This document shows, piece by piece, positions 17,109 through 26,410 of a stretch of DNA of 64,000 nucleotides. The stretch's first letter is position 1. Each line of letters starts with the position of its first letter. Source of the stretch: Paenibacillus senegalimassiliensis (lineage in GTDB: Bacteria > Bacillota > Bacilli > Paenibacillales > Paenibacillaceae). The translations under genes were made by a program, and so were the position numbers. The notes under the pieces were generated by a model. The model saw only the letters and a program-made list of their open reading frames with translations, was not told where the DNA came from and searched no databases. The stretch spans positions 62,001 to 126,000 of the forward strand of contig NZ_LN909042.1 in the NCBI RefSeq assembly GCF_001486585.1, read 5' to 3'.

Positions 17109-18039
17109 GGAAGAAATAGTGGCCTTATGGAATAGGGAACTGGGGAGGACATTCCCTATGCAGCTTCGACTCCTTCAGCAAAATTGGACGCTGGACCCCC
17201 GGCTTCTTAAGGAAGGCTCATGGGTTGCTCGGGATACGGTGGGAGGGAGCATCACAGGGTTTGTTGCGGTCAAGCTTGCCCATCCTGAAGATGGACGCTT
17301 CGGGCTTAGCCAAGGGCAGGGTTGGATTTCGGCCCTGCTGGTTGCGTCTGCGCAGAGATATCAAGGCACAGGGGGGCTTCTGCTCCGTAAGGCGGAAGAG
17401 GCATTGCGGAGAGCCGGGGCCAGCCGGATCGCACTGGGCAACGATCTGCACTTAAGGATGTTCCCGGGAATTCCAAGTGAGCTTGAACCGGTGAAGCAGT
17501 GGTTTGAGCGTAGGGGTTACTTTTATCGGGAAGAGGCCTTTGATTTAATCAAAACCTATGCGGAGGATGAAGCAACAGATCTGCCTCCGTTAGGCGAAGC
17601 ATTTATGCGAGTGGCTGTCCCGGCTGACCGGGATGCCCTGACAGAATTCATGGCCAGATGCTTTCCGGGGACGTGGGATCTTCAGCATCGCGACTATTGG
17701 GAGCGGGGAGGAACAGGGCAAGAGTATGTCCTTTTGGAACATCAGGGGAAGCTGATCGGCTTCTGTAGAATGAACACGATACACGCTCCATTACTTGCAC
17801 AAAATGTGTACTGGTCGCCTTTACTTGAAGGCGAGCTTGGTGGAGTGGGCCCCTTGGGCATCGATGAGGCATACCGCGGACATCGATACGGACTGTCGAT
17901 TGTGCAGGGGGCGATTCACTTCTTGAGAACACGTGGGGTCCGTCACATCGTTATTGACACGACCCCGTTTGTGGATTTTTATGGCAAGCTGGGCTATACC
18001 GTTTGGAAAAGCTATGCCAAGTATGATAAGCCGCTTTAG
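17077..18039 (+). CDS. Double-domain GNAT acetyltransferase
   Basis: 320 residues with two GNAT units. In the first (about 1-150) WISALLVASAQRYQGTGGLLLRKAEEAL is the acetyl-CoA loop, with QRYQGTG as the pyrophosphate-binding segment. In the second (about 165-320) GGVGPLGIDEAYRGHRYGLSIVQGAI carries the better-preserved signature (YRGHRYG). ATG 17077 follows GGGAGGGGC inside the M20 gene, giving a 32-bp overlap. It ends the operon. It may acetylate an amine intermediate or act as self-protection; the substrate is unknown. Confidence 0.82.
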   Translation: MILEPFVKSHEEEIVALWNRELGRTFPMQLRLLQQNWTLDPRLLKEGSWVARDTVGGSITGFVAVKLAHPEDGRFGLSQGQGWISALLVASAQRYQGTGGLLLRKAEEALRRAGASRIALGNDLHLRMFPGIPSELEPVKQWFERRGYFYREEAFDLIKTYAEDEATDLPPLGEAFMRVAVPADRDALTEFMARCFPGTWDLQHRDYWERGGTGQEYVLLEHQGKLIGFCRMNTIHAPLLAQNVYWSPLLEGELGGVGPLGIDEAYRGHRYGLSIVQGAIHFLRTRGVRHIVIDTTPFVDFYGKLGYTVWKSYAKYDKPL

Positions 18040-18042
18040 GCA

Positions 18043-18098
18043 GGAGTGGTGAACAATGGGGCTCCATACTGGCTATCTGGCAACTTGTTCACCACTCC
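18043..18098. terminator. 14-bp perfect inverted repeat between convergent genes
   Basis: GGAGTGGTGAACAA (18043-18056) pairs exactly with TTGTTCACCACTCC (18085-18098). It fills the gap between the GNAT and hexosaminidase stops. The stem is strong but no T-run follows in either direction, so it may act as a bidirectional block or an RNA-stabilising hairpin. Confidence 0.6.
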
Positions 18099-18099
18099 G

Positions 18100-19968
18100 C
18101 TAAAGCTCCTCTTCTTCAGCGGGATCAGGCTTAGCAAGCCCGATTTCCTGGTACAACGTCTCCTGCAAATAATCATGCAGATAAAATCGGGACAGGACAT
18201 AGTGGTCCACCATATCATCAGGCTGGAAGACGCGAAGCGCTTCTTCCATGGCCACTCTGGAGCGGCGCAACCCGGCCTGGGTGATTCGGTAATTGTTCAT
18301 CAACGACCGCCATTCCGCCTCGCTCTGAGGAGATAACTGCCAGCGGTAGACATATTTATGAATGGTTCTGGAGCGGTCGGCAGCGGTCTCAAACTCAAGC
18401 ATCGCCGCAATGAGCTCTGCCGTGCTGCGGTTCTTAATCACAGCCTCCAATAGCTTTGGCATGGAGGTGTAATAATCCTCATCGTCATAATTGCCCAAGA
18501 GGCGTTTAGCCATATCGATCTCTATACCGTGAAAATTCAGCAGAAACCGGTCGATGAATCGATCTTCCTCAGAGCGCTTCGCGTGCCAGCAGGCGTCCGC
18601 GAAGTAAGCCATGGTGTACCACGACGTTTCAAAGGGGCCGTAGGGTACGCCCAGGCTGAAGACGGCCGTCCAGTTCGTGCCGACCAGACCGGATAGCTGC
18701 TGCTGCGTCGCCACTTCGCTCCATTGATTAATATTAGCCATTCGCTGTTCCACCAGCGGGTAGTTTTGGTCATCTTTACGGTCGAAGCAACGCACGGATG
18801 GAGCGCCCATCACCGTGATTCCCCTGGCTTGCAGCTTGGCTGCGAGCGGAGAAACCAACGCTTCAATGTTCTTGCCATTGTAATGCCAAATCATGACACA
18901 GACACGCGGGTCAAGCAGATCAAGCTCCTCGTCAGAGCAGGCCGCCAGGACATCCTGCCAGATGATCGGCTGTTTGCCTAGATGGCAAGTATAATCAATC
19001 AGTTTGTTCACAAAGTCCAGGAAAGCCAGGTTTCGGGAGCCGCTATATTGCTCGCGGCATCTGGGACACTCGCATAAACTGTAGACTTCATCACAGCCTA
19101 GGTGAAGATAACGCGACCTGGGATGGCGTTCGGCCACTTCTGCAAGCAACTCCGAGACAAGAGTGAAGGATTGCGCGAGACTAGGGCACAGTTCACCTGT
19201 AGACGTTGCCGATTCCCGCAGGTGTTGGTACTCTTTTCGGCCTAAAATATACTCCAAATGACCAAATGTTTGCTGAAGCGGAATCACTTCGACGAAGTGT
19301 TGCTCTGCGGTCTCCAGCAACTGCTCCAGATGATGGTCGGAGAGGGCATGGCTCGGGTGACGGAAGTCGGGATGGCGGGAGAACGGGAATTTATCTTCAT
19401 ACTCCACCAGCAGAGCATTTGCCTTGAAGGAGGCCAGTGTGGGAATATAGTCGATCAACAGCTCAGGCTTGGAGAACGTCTGCCGCAGATCATAGTTCAT
19501 ACAACGGAGTGGAACATCGGGCCAATCCGCAATTTCGATAGCGGAGAGTGGCCGACCAGAATCCAGCAACTGTCGCAGGGTATGCAAGCCATAGAAGAGC
19601 CCCGCGGCATCATGGGCACCAAGGAATACCGAGGACTTCCGCATCGACAACCGATAGCCTTCGGCAGGCAGTTGTTGTGCGGAAAATGGAGTCTCCTGAA
19701 GGAAGAATTGCAACTCCTCGCTTAGAGAATGATCAGGCCCCCACAGCAACATATAGGCATAGGGCGAGGCCTCCGTCTGGTCCGGCCATAACGTGGTGAG
19801 AGTTAACTCCTGGCTCCATTCCTGATTAGGGAACAGGAGCCGCCCCGCCTTTATCAGCCGTGGGTCCGGGGAAGGGCATACCAATATGAAAGGACAGCCA
19901 TCGTCCGGTGCGAATGGTTCCTCCTCATAGTTCATCCAATATTGTACAAGCGGAAGCGTAGGGTTCAC
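18100..19968 (-). CDS. GH20-like beta-N-acetylhexosaminidase
   Basis: 622 residues, with no signal peptide, so it acts in the cytoplasm on imported sugars. The N-terminal GH20b-like domain runs to about residue 160. The catalytic barrel follows, with YLHLGCDEVYSLCECPRC, whose Asp-Glu pair matches the GH20 catalytic dyad. GTG 19968 is the chosen start: GAAGGAGGAATTGAC precedes it, whereas longer reading runs into the upstream regulator gene. It lies directly downstream of the AraC sensor on the same strand. The likely substrate is a GlcNAc- or GalNAc-terminated oligosaccharide. Confidence 0.8.
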   Translation of the reverse strand: MNPTLPLVQYWMNYEEEPFAPDDGCPFILVCPSPDPRLIKAGRLLFPNQEWSQELTLTTLWPDQTEASPYAYMLLWGPDHSLSEELQFFLQETPFSAQQLPAEGYRLSMRKSSVFLGAHDAAGLFYGLHTLRQLLDSGRPLSAIEIADWPDVPLRCMNYDLRQTFSKPELLIDYIPTLASFKANALLVEYEDKFPFSRHPDFRHPSHALSDHHLEQLLETAEQHFVEVIPLQQTFGHLEYILGRKEYQHLRESATSTGELCPSLAQSFTLVSELLAEVAERHPRSRYLHLGCDEVYSLCECPRCREQYSGSRNLAFLDFVNKLIDYTCHLGKQPIIWQDVLAACSDEELDLLDPRVCVMIWHYNGKNIEALVSPLAAKLQARGITVMGAPSVRCFDRKDDQNYPLVEQRMANINQWSEVATQQQLSGLVGTNWTAVFSLGVPYGPFETSWYTMAYFADACWHAKRSEEDRFIDRFLLNFHGIEIDMAKRLLGNYDDEDYYTSMPKLLEAVIKNRSTAELIAAMLEFETAADRSRTIHKYVYRWQLSPQSEAEWRSLMNNYRITQAGLRRSRVAMEEALRVFQPDDMVDHYVLSRFYLHDYLQETLYQEIGLAKPDPAEEEEL

Positions 19969-20014
19969 GTCAATTCCTCCTTCATAGTGGCCCTGGCTAT
20001 GTGAAGCCGTGGGC

Positions 20015-22294
20015 TTACTTCTTCCATTGATGCTGCCGCCGGAACTCACCCGGGGTAGCCCCTGTATAACGCTTGAACACACGATTAAACGAGGCAACCG
20101 TATAATATCCAACCAGCGCAGCAATCTCCTGAATCTTCAGGTCCGTCTCCCGAAGCATCTCGGTGGCTTTACGCATCCGGACAGAGAGCACATAATCGCT
20201 AAAATTGGTCCCTGTTTTTTCCTTGTAATAGGTCGAGAGGTAGGACCCAGTGATGCCAATCTTGCCTGCAATCATATCCAGGGACAGATCCTCCCCATAA
20301 TGAGCTTCAACATACTCCGTCACGAATTTGGTGATAATGTCCGTTTCTGATTTCTTGGCCTGAATTGCCGCAGCCGACTTCGATAAGAAGCTCTGGAAGA
20401 AATCCTTGTACTGTTGGAGGGTATAGCAGGACTTGAGCAAATCATACGGCGATCTGCCACCAGCCAGGTTATTAAATGAAATATTTTGGGCGTACATAAT
20501 CTTGATGGTCCGGCTCACTACATCCTTGGAGAAGTCCTGGAATTGCTGAGCCAAAGCTCCGGCATCCTCCAGATCCTCCAGCAGTCTGTTCACCAGTGGA
20601 ATCGTCACCTCGTCACACCCGGATTGCAGGTTGGCGGTCAATTCTTGCTCTTCCGCGGGTGATGGAATCATCAGCGAAGGCTGGGGCGTCCATTCCCCGA
20701 TGACCTGCACGTCTTCTCCTAGTCTACGTTGCTTAATCAAATCGAGTACATTCTGGTAGGTCTCGGCAAAGTCAGCGGAACGATGACGGATGGGACTAAT
20801 CGCAATGGTGAAGTTGCAATAAGGAATATCCTTATCCAGCAGATGGACCAGCCCGTCCAGATCATCCGGCTTCTCTCTGGTGGCCTTATCCTTCACAAAT
20901 AGAATAGACAAGATTTGGTCCTTCTCCAGTTGAAAGGTCAACGAGTTGGTATATACGCTGGAGAAATGAGCGCTGATCAGCTCTTTATACATATTGAAGG
21001 CCCGCTGAGGCGCATTAGCAATCTCAGCAGCGAACCGTTCCTTGAACTCAATCTGCGATAGCACGAGTCGGTATGGCCCATCCGTGTCAATGGGGGCGGG
21101 GAGAAGCTCGCCGCTGCCATGTATTTTCTTTAATCTCATCATATAAGAGAGCTGCTGCAGCAGGTTATTTTTGGCCTGTAAATCCTGCTGGTACTCGTCC
21201 TTGGAACGAGACAGGTCGCTTAATGTGTTATGTAGCAGGTTGAACTCGCGAATCCGGCTGCTTTTGCCAATGGGAACGCTTACGCTATTCAAGGATTGGA
21301 TGGATCGAATCATGTTGGCCAGCGGATTGTGGAACCGTTTGGAGAACCAATAAGACACGGCCAGTCCAATCAGCAGGGAGATAATCAGCAACGTGGCTAT
21401 CGTAAGATTCAGCCGTTGAAGCTGCTGGGTCAGCCCGCGGTCTGACACGACCTCGAAGTAGGTATAGCCGGTTTCCGTACCCGTTCGATAGAAATAATAG
21501 TGATCTTTAATCTTGCTGTACCCGCTGCCCTTCTTCTCCAGCGCGGCGGTTGGCAGCGCAAATTCATCGGAGGAGAAAATGATTTGTTGATCTCGGTCTA
21601 CGATAAAGAAGCTGCTATCCGGCTTGGGCTGGTGGAACGCGGCATAGGTTTTGCTGCCATCCAGCAAGGCGATAAAAGCAAATTCATGATCATAAGCACC
21701 CTTGATCAAAATCGGCATGTACGTGCCTAGCGGCTCTTGACGAAATGCCGTTGCCGAACTGAACGCGGCGGCGGGATAGACACGGAAGCTCTCGTCATGC
21801 TCCATTTCTTTATTCCAGAAGTCTGTGGTATACGTTGGATTTGTATAGAATTTAGAGAACATGGTGTTGGCATTGCGGGTTCCGTCCCGCTCTAGCACGA
21901 AGTCGTCGTCCTTGAAGTAATAGATGATATTATCCAGGAACAGTTGGGTATTACTCAGGTTGTGCTGTAATGTCTTTTGAACCCTTATGACTACATCATA
22001 GTGCTGCATCGGGCTGTCTCTCTTCAGAATTTCTGTGTCGCTGTCGAACAGATAGCCCAGCATGAAGCTGCGGACAAGCTGGATATGCTTCTCATAATTA
22101 GAAGCTGTCGAGCTTAAGTTCAGACTGCTGTTCAGAATAATCTCTTTCTTAATTGTATTGCTGAAGAAGTTGTAAGCGAGCATATTGATAGACACTAATA
22201 GCACGATAATCACAATAAAACTGCCAAATAACGTGTAGAACAACGACAATTGATTTTTGGCGGTGCCCCTCATTGACTTTGCCATCCATTTCAT
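20015..22294 (-). CDS. AraC-family regulator with extracytoplasmic sensor domain
   Basis: 759 residues. Transmembrane segment 1 is near residues 18-42 (LFYTLFGSFIVIIVLLVSINMLAYNFF). An external Cache-like sensor spans about 45-290. Transmembrane segment 2 is near 295-318 (LTIATLLIISLLIGLAVSYWF), followed by a HAMP-like linker. The C-terminal AraC double HTH ends LKIQEIAALVGYYTVASFNRVFKRYTGATPGEFRR. Such proteins sense a sugar outside the cell and activate adjacent transporter genes. ATG 22294 follows AAAGGAATAATC. It is divergent from the oxidoreductase and transporter genes, its probable targets. Confidence 0.9.
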   Translation of the reverse strand: MKWMAKSMRGTAKNQLSLFYTLFGSFIVIIVLLVSINMLAYNFFSNTIKKEIILNSSLNLSSTASNYEKHIQLVRSFMLGYLFDSDTEILKRDSPMQHYDVVIRVQKTLQHNLSNTQLFLDNIIYYFKDDDFVLERDGTRNANTMFSKFYTNPTYTTDFWNKEMEHDESFRVYPAAAFSSATAFRQEPLGTYMPILIKGAYDHEFAFIALLDGSKTYAAFHQPKPDSSFFIVDRDQQIIFSSDEFALPTAALEKKGSGYSKIKDHYYFYRTGTETGYTYFEVVSDRGLTQQLQRLNLTIATLLIISLLIGLAVSYWFSKRFHNPLANMIRSIQSLNSVSVPIGKSSRIREFNLLHNTLSDLSRSKDEYQQDLQAKNNLLQQLSYMMRLKKIHGSGELLPAPIDTDGPYRLVLSQIEFKERFAAEIANAPQRAFNMYKELISAHFSSVYTNSLTFQLEKDQILSILFVKDKATREKPDDLDGLVHLLDKDIPYCNFTIAISPIRHRSADFAETYQNVLDLIKQRRLGEDVQVIGEWTPQPSLMIPSPAEEQELTANLQSGCDEVTIPLVNRLLEDLEDAGALAQQFQDFSKDVVSRTIKIMYAQNISFNNLAGGRSPYDLLKSCYTLQQYKDFFQSFLSKSAAAIQAKKSETDIITKFVTEYVEAHYGEDLSLDMIAGKIGITGSYLSTYYKEKTGTNFSDYVLSVRMRKATEMLRETDLKIQEIAALVGYYTVASFNRVFKRYTGATPGEFRRQHQWKK

Positions 22295-22526
22295 TGGGAT
22301 TATTCCTTTCTCTTGATCGTCATCACAGTAGCCGTGAATTCAAGTATAGTCCCATGTCAGGTTTTCTCTCAATACTCATCCCTCCGGAAACTTATCCTTT
22401 TTCATGATTTTAAGTGATTTTGATCAATGAACTAAAGATTTGTGAAGAAATGAAAGATATCCTCATGGTCGCCGCCCAAATCTGTTGTTATGATTTCTCT
22501 CGAAACATGATAGGGAGGTGATCGAG

Positions 22527-23528
22527 ATGACTTATCGCGTGGCTATCATTGGGGCCGGGAAAATCGCCCACGCCCATCTGGAGGCGATGAGCAAGCTTGC
22601 CAGGCTGCAACCGTGTGCGATTGCGGATGTGCAGCAGGAGCGTTCAGATGTGCTCGCTTCGGCGAACGGACTTTCATCCTACTCCGATTATAAGGAGATG
22701 ATTCACCGGGAGAAGCCGGACATCGTAATCGTCACCCTGCCTCATCATTTACATAAGGAAGCAGCGCAGTTTGCTGCGGAGCAGGGGTGTCACATTCTGC
22801 TGGAGAAGCCCATGGCCCTGAACACGCAAGAATGCGATGATATCATCTCTACTGTTCGAACAAATGATGTCAGGTTAATGGTAGGTCATACCCAGCACTA
22901 TATCAGCCATAATCTGGAGGCCAGGCGCTGGATTCGAAGCGGACGTCTTGGCAGACTCATTATGATCAATGACAGGCGGCATCAGCAGTATGATCTGCCG
23001 GGAAGGCCGGACTGGTTCTTTGAGAAGTCCAAGGCTGGTGGGGGGATTCTAATGAACCTGGGCTCTCATACCATCGATAAAATTCAATGGTTAACCGACA
23101 GCTACGTGACCCGATTAACGGCGAGCATCGAGTATGAGCAAACACGGGGAGATGTTGAAGGAGGGGGATGCGCCTTTCTTCATACGTCCTCGGGCATTCC
23201 AGCGACCTTGTCATTATCGGGTTATCCAGGAGCAATCGTCGACGAGACAGAATTACTGTTTACTCGCGGCAGCATGATGCTGCGGACCGGCATCGGCTTA
23301 TGGGTTAGCGAGGGTACGGATTACCATGAAGTGTTGGTGGAGGAACAGGTGAACCCTTTTGTAGGCCAATTCGAAGACCTTATAAACGCCATTGAAGAGC
23401 AGCGGGAGCCCCATTGCTCCATGAATTATTCCCGAAGCGTCGTGGCTGCGGTGGAGGGTCTATACCTATCGGATCAGCAGGGAGCGGAAATTACCGTGGA
23501 TCAGCAAGGTTGCACGCATGCCAGCTAG
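22527..23528 (+). CDS. Gfo/Idh/MocA family oxidoreductase
   Basis: 333 residues. The N-terminal Rossmann fold has VAIIGAGKIAHAHLEA. VTLPHHLHKEAA and HILLEKPMALNTQE follow; EKP is the family's conserved lysine-proline motif. The start is ATG 22527 after AGGGAGGTGATC; a GTG at 22518 falls inside the ribosome site. It overlaps the next oxidoreductase gene by 11 bp. It probably oxidises or epimerises a sugar or uronate released by the lyases of this locus. Confidence 0.88.
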   Translation: MTYRVAIIGAGKIAHAHLEAMSKLARLQPCAIADVQQERSDVLASANGLSSYSDYKEMIHREKPDIVIVTLPHHLHKEAAQFAAEQGCHILLEKPMALNTQECDDIISTVRTNDVRLMVGHTQHYISHNLEARRWIRSGRLGRLIMINDRRHQQYDLPGRPDWFFEKSKAGGGILMNLGSHTIDKIQWLTDSYVTRLTASIEYEQTRGDVEGGGCAFLHTSSGIPATLSLSGYPGAIVDETELLFTRGSMMLRTGIGLWVSEGTDYHEVLVEEQVNPFVGQFEDLINAIEEQREPHCSMNYSRSVVAAVEGLYLSDQQGAEITVDQQGCTHAS

Positions 23529-24471
23529 TCGTAAAGGACAGACATCACCCGCTAAGCCGCTGCGCATCGGAATGATCGGGCTGGACAATCCGCGAGTGGT
23601 CTCCTTCGCTAAGCTGCTTCGTCACGAAGATGAACCCTATTCTATCGGCGGTGCACAACTGACGGCGGCTTGGCCGGGAATTCCTTCACAGGATTTCTCT
23701 CTGAGTGCCAACCGGCTGGATAGGTATGTGGAAGAACTGCGGGATCGGCAGGGGGTAACTATGCTGAGCTCACTGGAAGAGGTGGCAGAGCAATGTGATG
23801 CCTGGATGCTAGAGGCGGTGGACGGCAGAACTCATGCTGCTTTGTTCGCACAGATGGTTCCTTATGACAAGCCCATCTTTGTCGACAAGCCCTTTGCCCT
23901 GGACTCGGCCAGCGCGGAAGAGATGATCAGACTAGCAGCAGCTTATGGAACCCCTTGGATGAGCTGTTCTGCTCTCAGGTATGCCGTGGGGCTGACTTCC
24001 GGGCTGGGATCAGGCAAGGGAGAGCGACCAAGCGGAGCAGATTTTTACGGTCCGATGGGGCTTGAGCCTACTCAAGCAGGCTACTTCTGGTATGGCATCC
24101 ATACCGCAGAGATGTTGTTCCGGGCTTTGGGCAGCGATTGCGCAGAGGTTCATGCAGTGCGGACCGCCGACCACGATGTGGTGACCGGGGTATGGCGAGA
24201 CGGAAGAATAGGAGTTATTCGCGGCAACCGAACGGGCAATGAGGCATTTGGAGGGGCGTTGCATTGGACATCATCTTCGCAGTCAATTGAGATTAAGGAG
24301 ACGGATAAGTCTTACCTGGCAAGTCTACTGGAGGAGGTTGTTTCCTTTCTGGTAACGGGTCAATCTCCCATTGATCCCGAGGAGACGCTGGCGATTATGC
24401 ACTTTCTGGAGGCGGCGAACCTTAGCCTTGCCCGGCAAACCAGCATCAAGCTACCCCGGCCTATTCTTTAA
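23518..24471 (+). CDS. Gfo/Idh/MocA-like oxidoreductase, second copy
   Basis: 317 residues. The Rossmann start is RIGMIGLDNPRVVSFAKLL. The family KP motif is kept as PIFVDKPFALDSASAEEM. The C-terminal half is shorter than usual, and IHTAEMLFRALG stands where the catalytic-site histidine is expected. It overlaps the preceding gene by 11 bp and is therefore co-translated. The nucleotide-binding glycines (GLDNPR) deviate from GxGxxG, so cofactor use may differ. Confidence 0.78.
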   Translation: MPASRKGQTSPAKPLRIGMIGLDNPRVVSFAKLLRHEDEPYSIGGAQLTAAWPGIPSQDFSLSANRLDRYVEELRDRQGVTMLSSLEEVAEQCDAWMLEAVDGRTHAALFAQMVPYDKPIFVDKPFALDSASAEEMIRLAAAYGTPWMSCSALRYAVGLTSGLGSGKGERPSGADFYGPMGLEPTQAGYFWYGIHTAEMLFRALGSDCAEVHAVRTADHDVVTGVWRDGRIGVIRGNRTGNEAFGGALHWTSSSQSIEIKETDKSYLASLLEEVVSFLVTGQSPIDPEETLAIMHFLEAANLSLARQTSIKLPRPIL

Positions 24472-24574
24472 ATGGATGGATTTGGCTCACAACACACATC
24501 GGATGTGACCATGGAGGCGTTCGTGAACCTTTATACGGAATAAGGCACATTTATGGAAGACTGGAGGATTAACC

Positions 24575-25480
24575 ATGGGGTTGTTTCGTCTAAGATGGCA
24601 CAGAAGCAAGCATTTGCTCCTGCTATTTTTACCGGCTCTTGTATATTACATTCTATTCAAATACGTGCCCATGTTCGGGATTCTGATCTCATTTAAGGAC
24701 TACAATCCCTTTCAGGGAGTATGGCAGAGCGAATGGGTGGGGTTGAAGCACTATGCTCTGTTCTTTAACAGTCCGGATTCTTTCAAGCTAATCAAGAATA
24801 CGATTTTGCTGGGTGTCTACAAGCTTATTTTCAGCTTTCCCGCACCTGTCATTTTAGCCTTACTATTGAATGAGGTTCGCGTGGGAATGGTCAAGAAGCT
24901 GGCGCAGACAATTAGCTATTTGCCTCACTTTATATCCAACGTGGTGGTAGTCAGCATGATGTTCCTGTTCCTGTCTCCGACAGGCGGCATCGTCAACCAG
25001 GTGATTGAATGGCTGGGCTACGCCTCGGTCAATTTTATGCAAGACGAGAATTACTTCCGTTCGCTCTATATTATCTCTGAGATTTGGCAGCATGTCGGTT
25101 GGGACACCATTATTTATTTGGCGGCGCTGAGTGCCATTGATCCGCAACTGTATGAGGCTTCTACCGTCGATGGTGCTAATCGCTGGCATCAACTGCTGCA
25201 TGTCACCCTGCCAGGCATTGCCCCGGCCATCGTCACTTTGCTGATTCTCAATGTCGGCCATGTGCTTGATATCGGCTTCGAGAAGGTGCTGCTGATGCAG
25301 AATCCTTCCATCTATTCCACAGCCGATGTGCTAAGTACCTACGTATTCCGCACAGGGATACAGGCGATGAACTATAGCTACGGTACCGCGATCGATCTGT
25401 TCACCAGTGTCATTAACCTCATGTTCATTTTTACAGCGAACTGGATTAGCCGCAGAACGAGCGGGACGAGCCTGTGGTGA
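24575..25480 (+). CDS. ABC sugar transporter permease, LplB/YteP type
   Basis: 301 residues with six predicted membrane segments. The start, LLLLFLPALVYYILFKYVPMFGILISFKDYNPFQG, is characteristic of LplB/YteP permeases for complex or acidic oligosaccharides. The EAA loop is EASTVDGANRWHQLLHVTLPGI. It forms the importer with the next two genes. No ATPase is present in the locus; Gram-positive transporters of this type usually share an MsmX-type ATPase encoded elsewhere. Confidence 0.93.
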   Translation: MGLFRLRWHRSKHLLLLFLPALVYYILFKYVPMFGILISFKDYNPFQGVWQSEWVGLKHYALFFNSPDSFKLIKNTILLGVYKLIFSFPAPVILALLLNEVRVGMVKKLAQTISYLPHFISNVVVVSMMFLFLSPTGGIVNQVIEWLGYASVNFMQDENYFRSLYIISEIWQHVGWDTIIYLAALSAIDPQLYEASTVDGANRWHQLLHVTLPGIAPAIVTLLILNVGHVLDIGFEKVLLMQNPSIYSTADVLSTYVFRTGIQAMNYSYGTAIDLFTSVINLMFIFTANWISRRTSGTSLW

Positions 25481-25499
25481 GGAAAGGAGAGGACTTGGA

Positions 25500-26366
25500 A
25501 TGAAGTTCAAATTCAGCGCATTTGATATTTTGCTATACCTCATCTTATGTGCCATTACGATCTCGGCCGTGTACCCCTTCGTTTATATGATCGCCGTTTC
25601 GCTGAGCGGGACGGTGCCCGTGCTGAAGGGGGAGGTATTTCTATGGCCCAAGCAATTCAATCTCAACACGTACACGGCCGTATTCGATAACCCTGCGATT
25701 GGCCGGGCTTACTTCAATACCATTCTGTACACCGTGCTGGGAACGGCCATATCCCTGCTGATTACCGCAGCGGGAGCCTACTCGCTCTCCAAGCGTGAAA
25801 TGCTATTTCGCAAAACCTTTATGGTGATGGTTGTCATCACGTTGTTCTTCAGTGGAGGGATGATTCCCACCTTCCTGGTCGTCCGCAGTTATGATCTGCT
25901 GGATACGATCTGGGCGATGGTGCTGCCTGGCGCTATCAGCACCTGGAATCTCATCGTCATGCGTACGTTCTTCTCCGCTATGCCACAGGAGGTGGAGGAA
26001 TCGGGGAAGATTGACGGTCTGACCGATATCGGGATTTTCTTCAGGCTGGTGCTTCCGCTATCCAAGGCTATTTTGGCGACGATAGGACTTTTTTACGGCG
26101 TTTCGATCTGGAACAATTTCTTCTCCGCACTCCTTTATTTGCGAGATGCCGACCTATTCCCGCTGCAAGTCATCGTTCGTAATATGGTGCTGCAGGGTGC
26201 GGGCGGCGCTAACGGCGCTTCGAATGTGGGAGGCGACAGCCTCATCGTGGATGAATCGCTGAAATATGCTACGATCATCGTGACCACTGTCCCTATTCTC
26301 CTGGTCTACCCGTTTCTCCAGAAGCATTTTGCTAAGGGAGCGCTTATCGGGTCAGTCAAAGGATAA
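25500..26366 (+). CDS. ABC sugar transporter permease, YtcP type
   Basis: 288 residues from ATG 25500 (MKFKFSAFDILLYLILCAITISAVYPFVYMIAVSLSG). The EAA loop is EESGKIDGLTDIGIFFRLVLPLSKAIL. GAAAGGAGAGG precedes the start; the longer open frame upstream lies within the first permease gene. It pairs with LplB-type permeases and moves the substrate delivered by the lipoprotein encoded next. Confidence 0.93.
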   Translation: MKFKFSAFDILLYLILCAITISAVYPFVYMIAVSLSGTVPVLKGEVFLWPKQFNLNTYTAVFDNPAIGRAYFNTILYTVLGTAISLLITAAGAYSLSKREMLFRKTFMVMVVITLFFSGGMIPTFLVVRSYDLLDTIWAMVLPGAISTWNLIVMRTFFSAMPQEVEESGKIDGLTDIGIFFRLVLPLSKAILATIGLFYGVSIWNNFFSALLYLRDADLFPLQVIVRNMVLQGAGGANGASNVGGDSLIVDESLKYATIIVTTVPILLVYPFLQKHFAKGALIGSVKG

Positions 26367-26410
26367 CATACAAGGGAAAATCTATCGTTCATAGAAAGTG
26401 AGGGACAACA

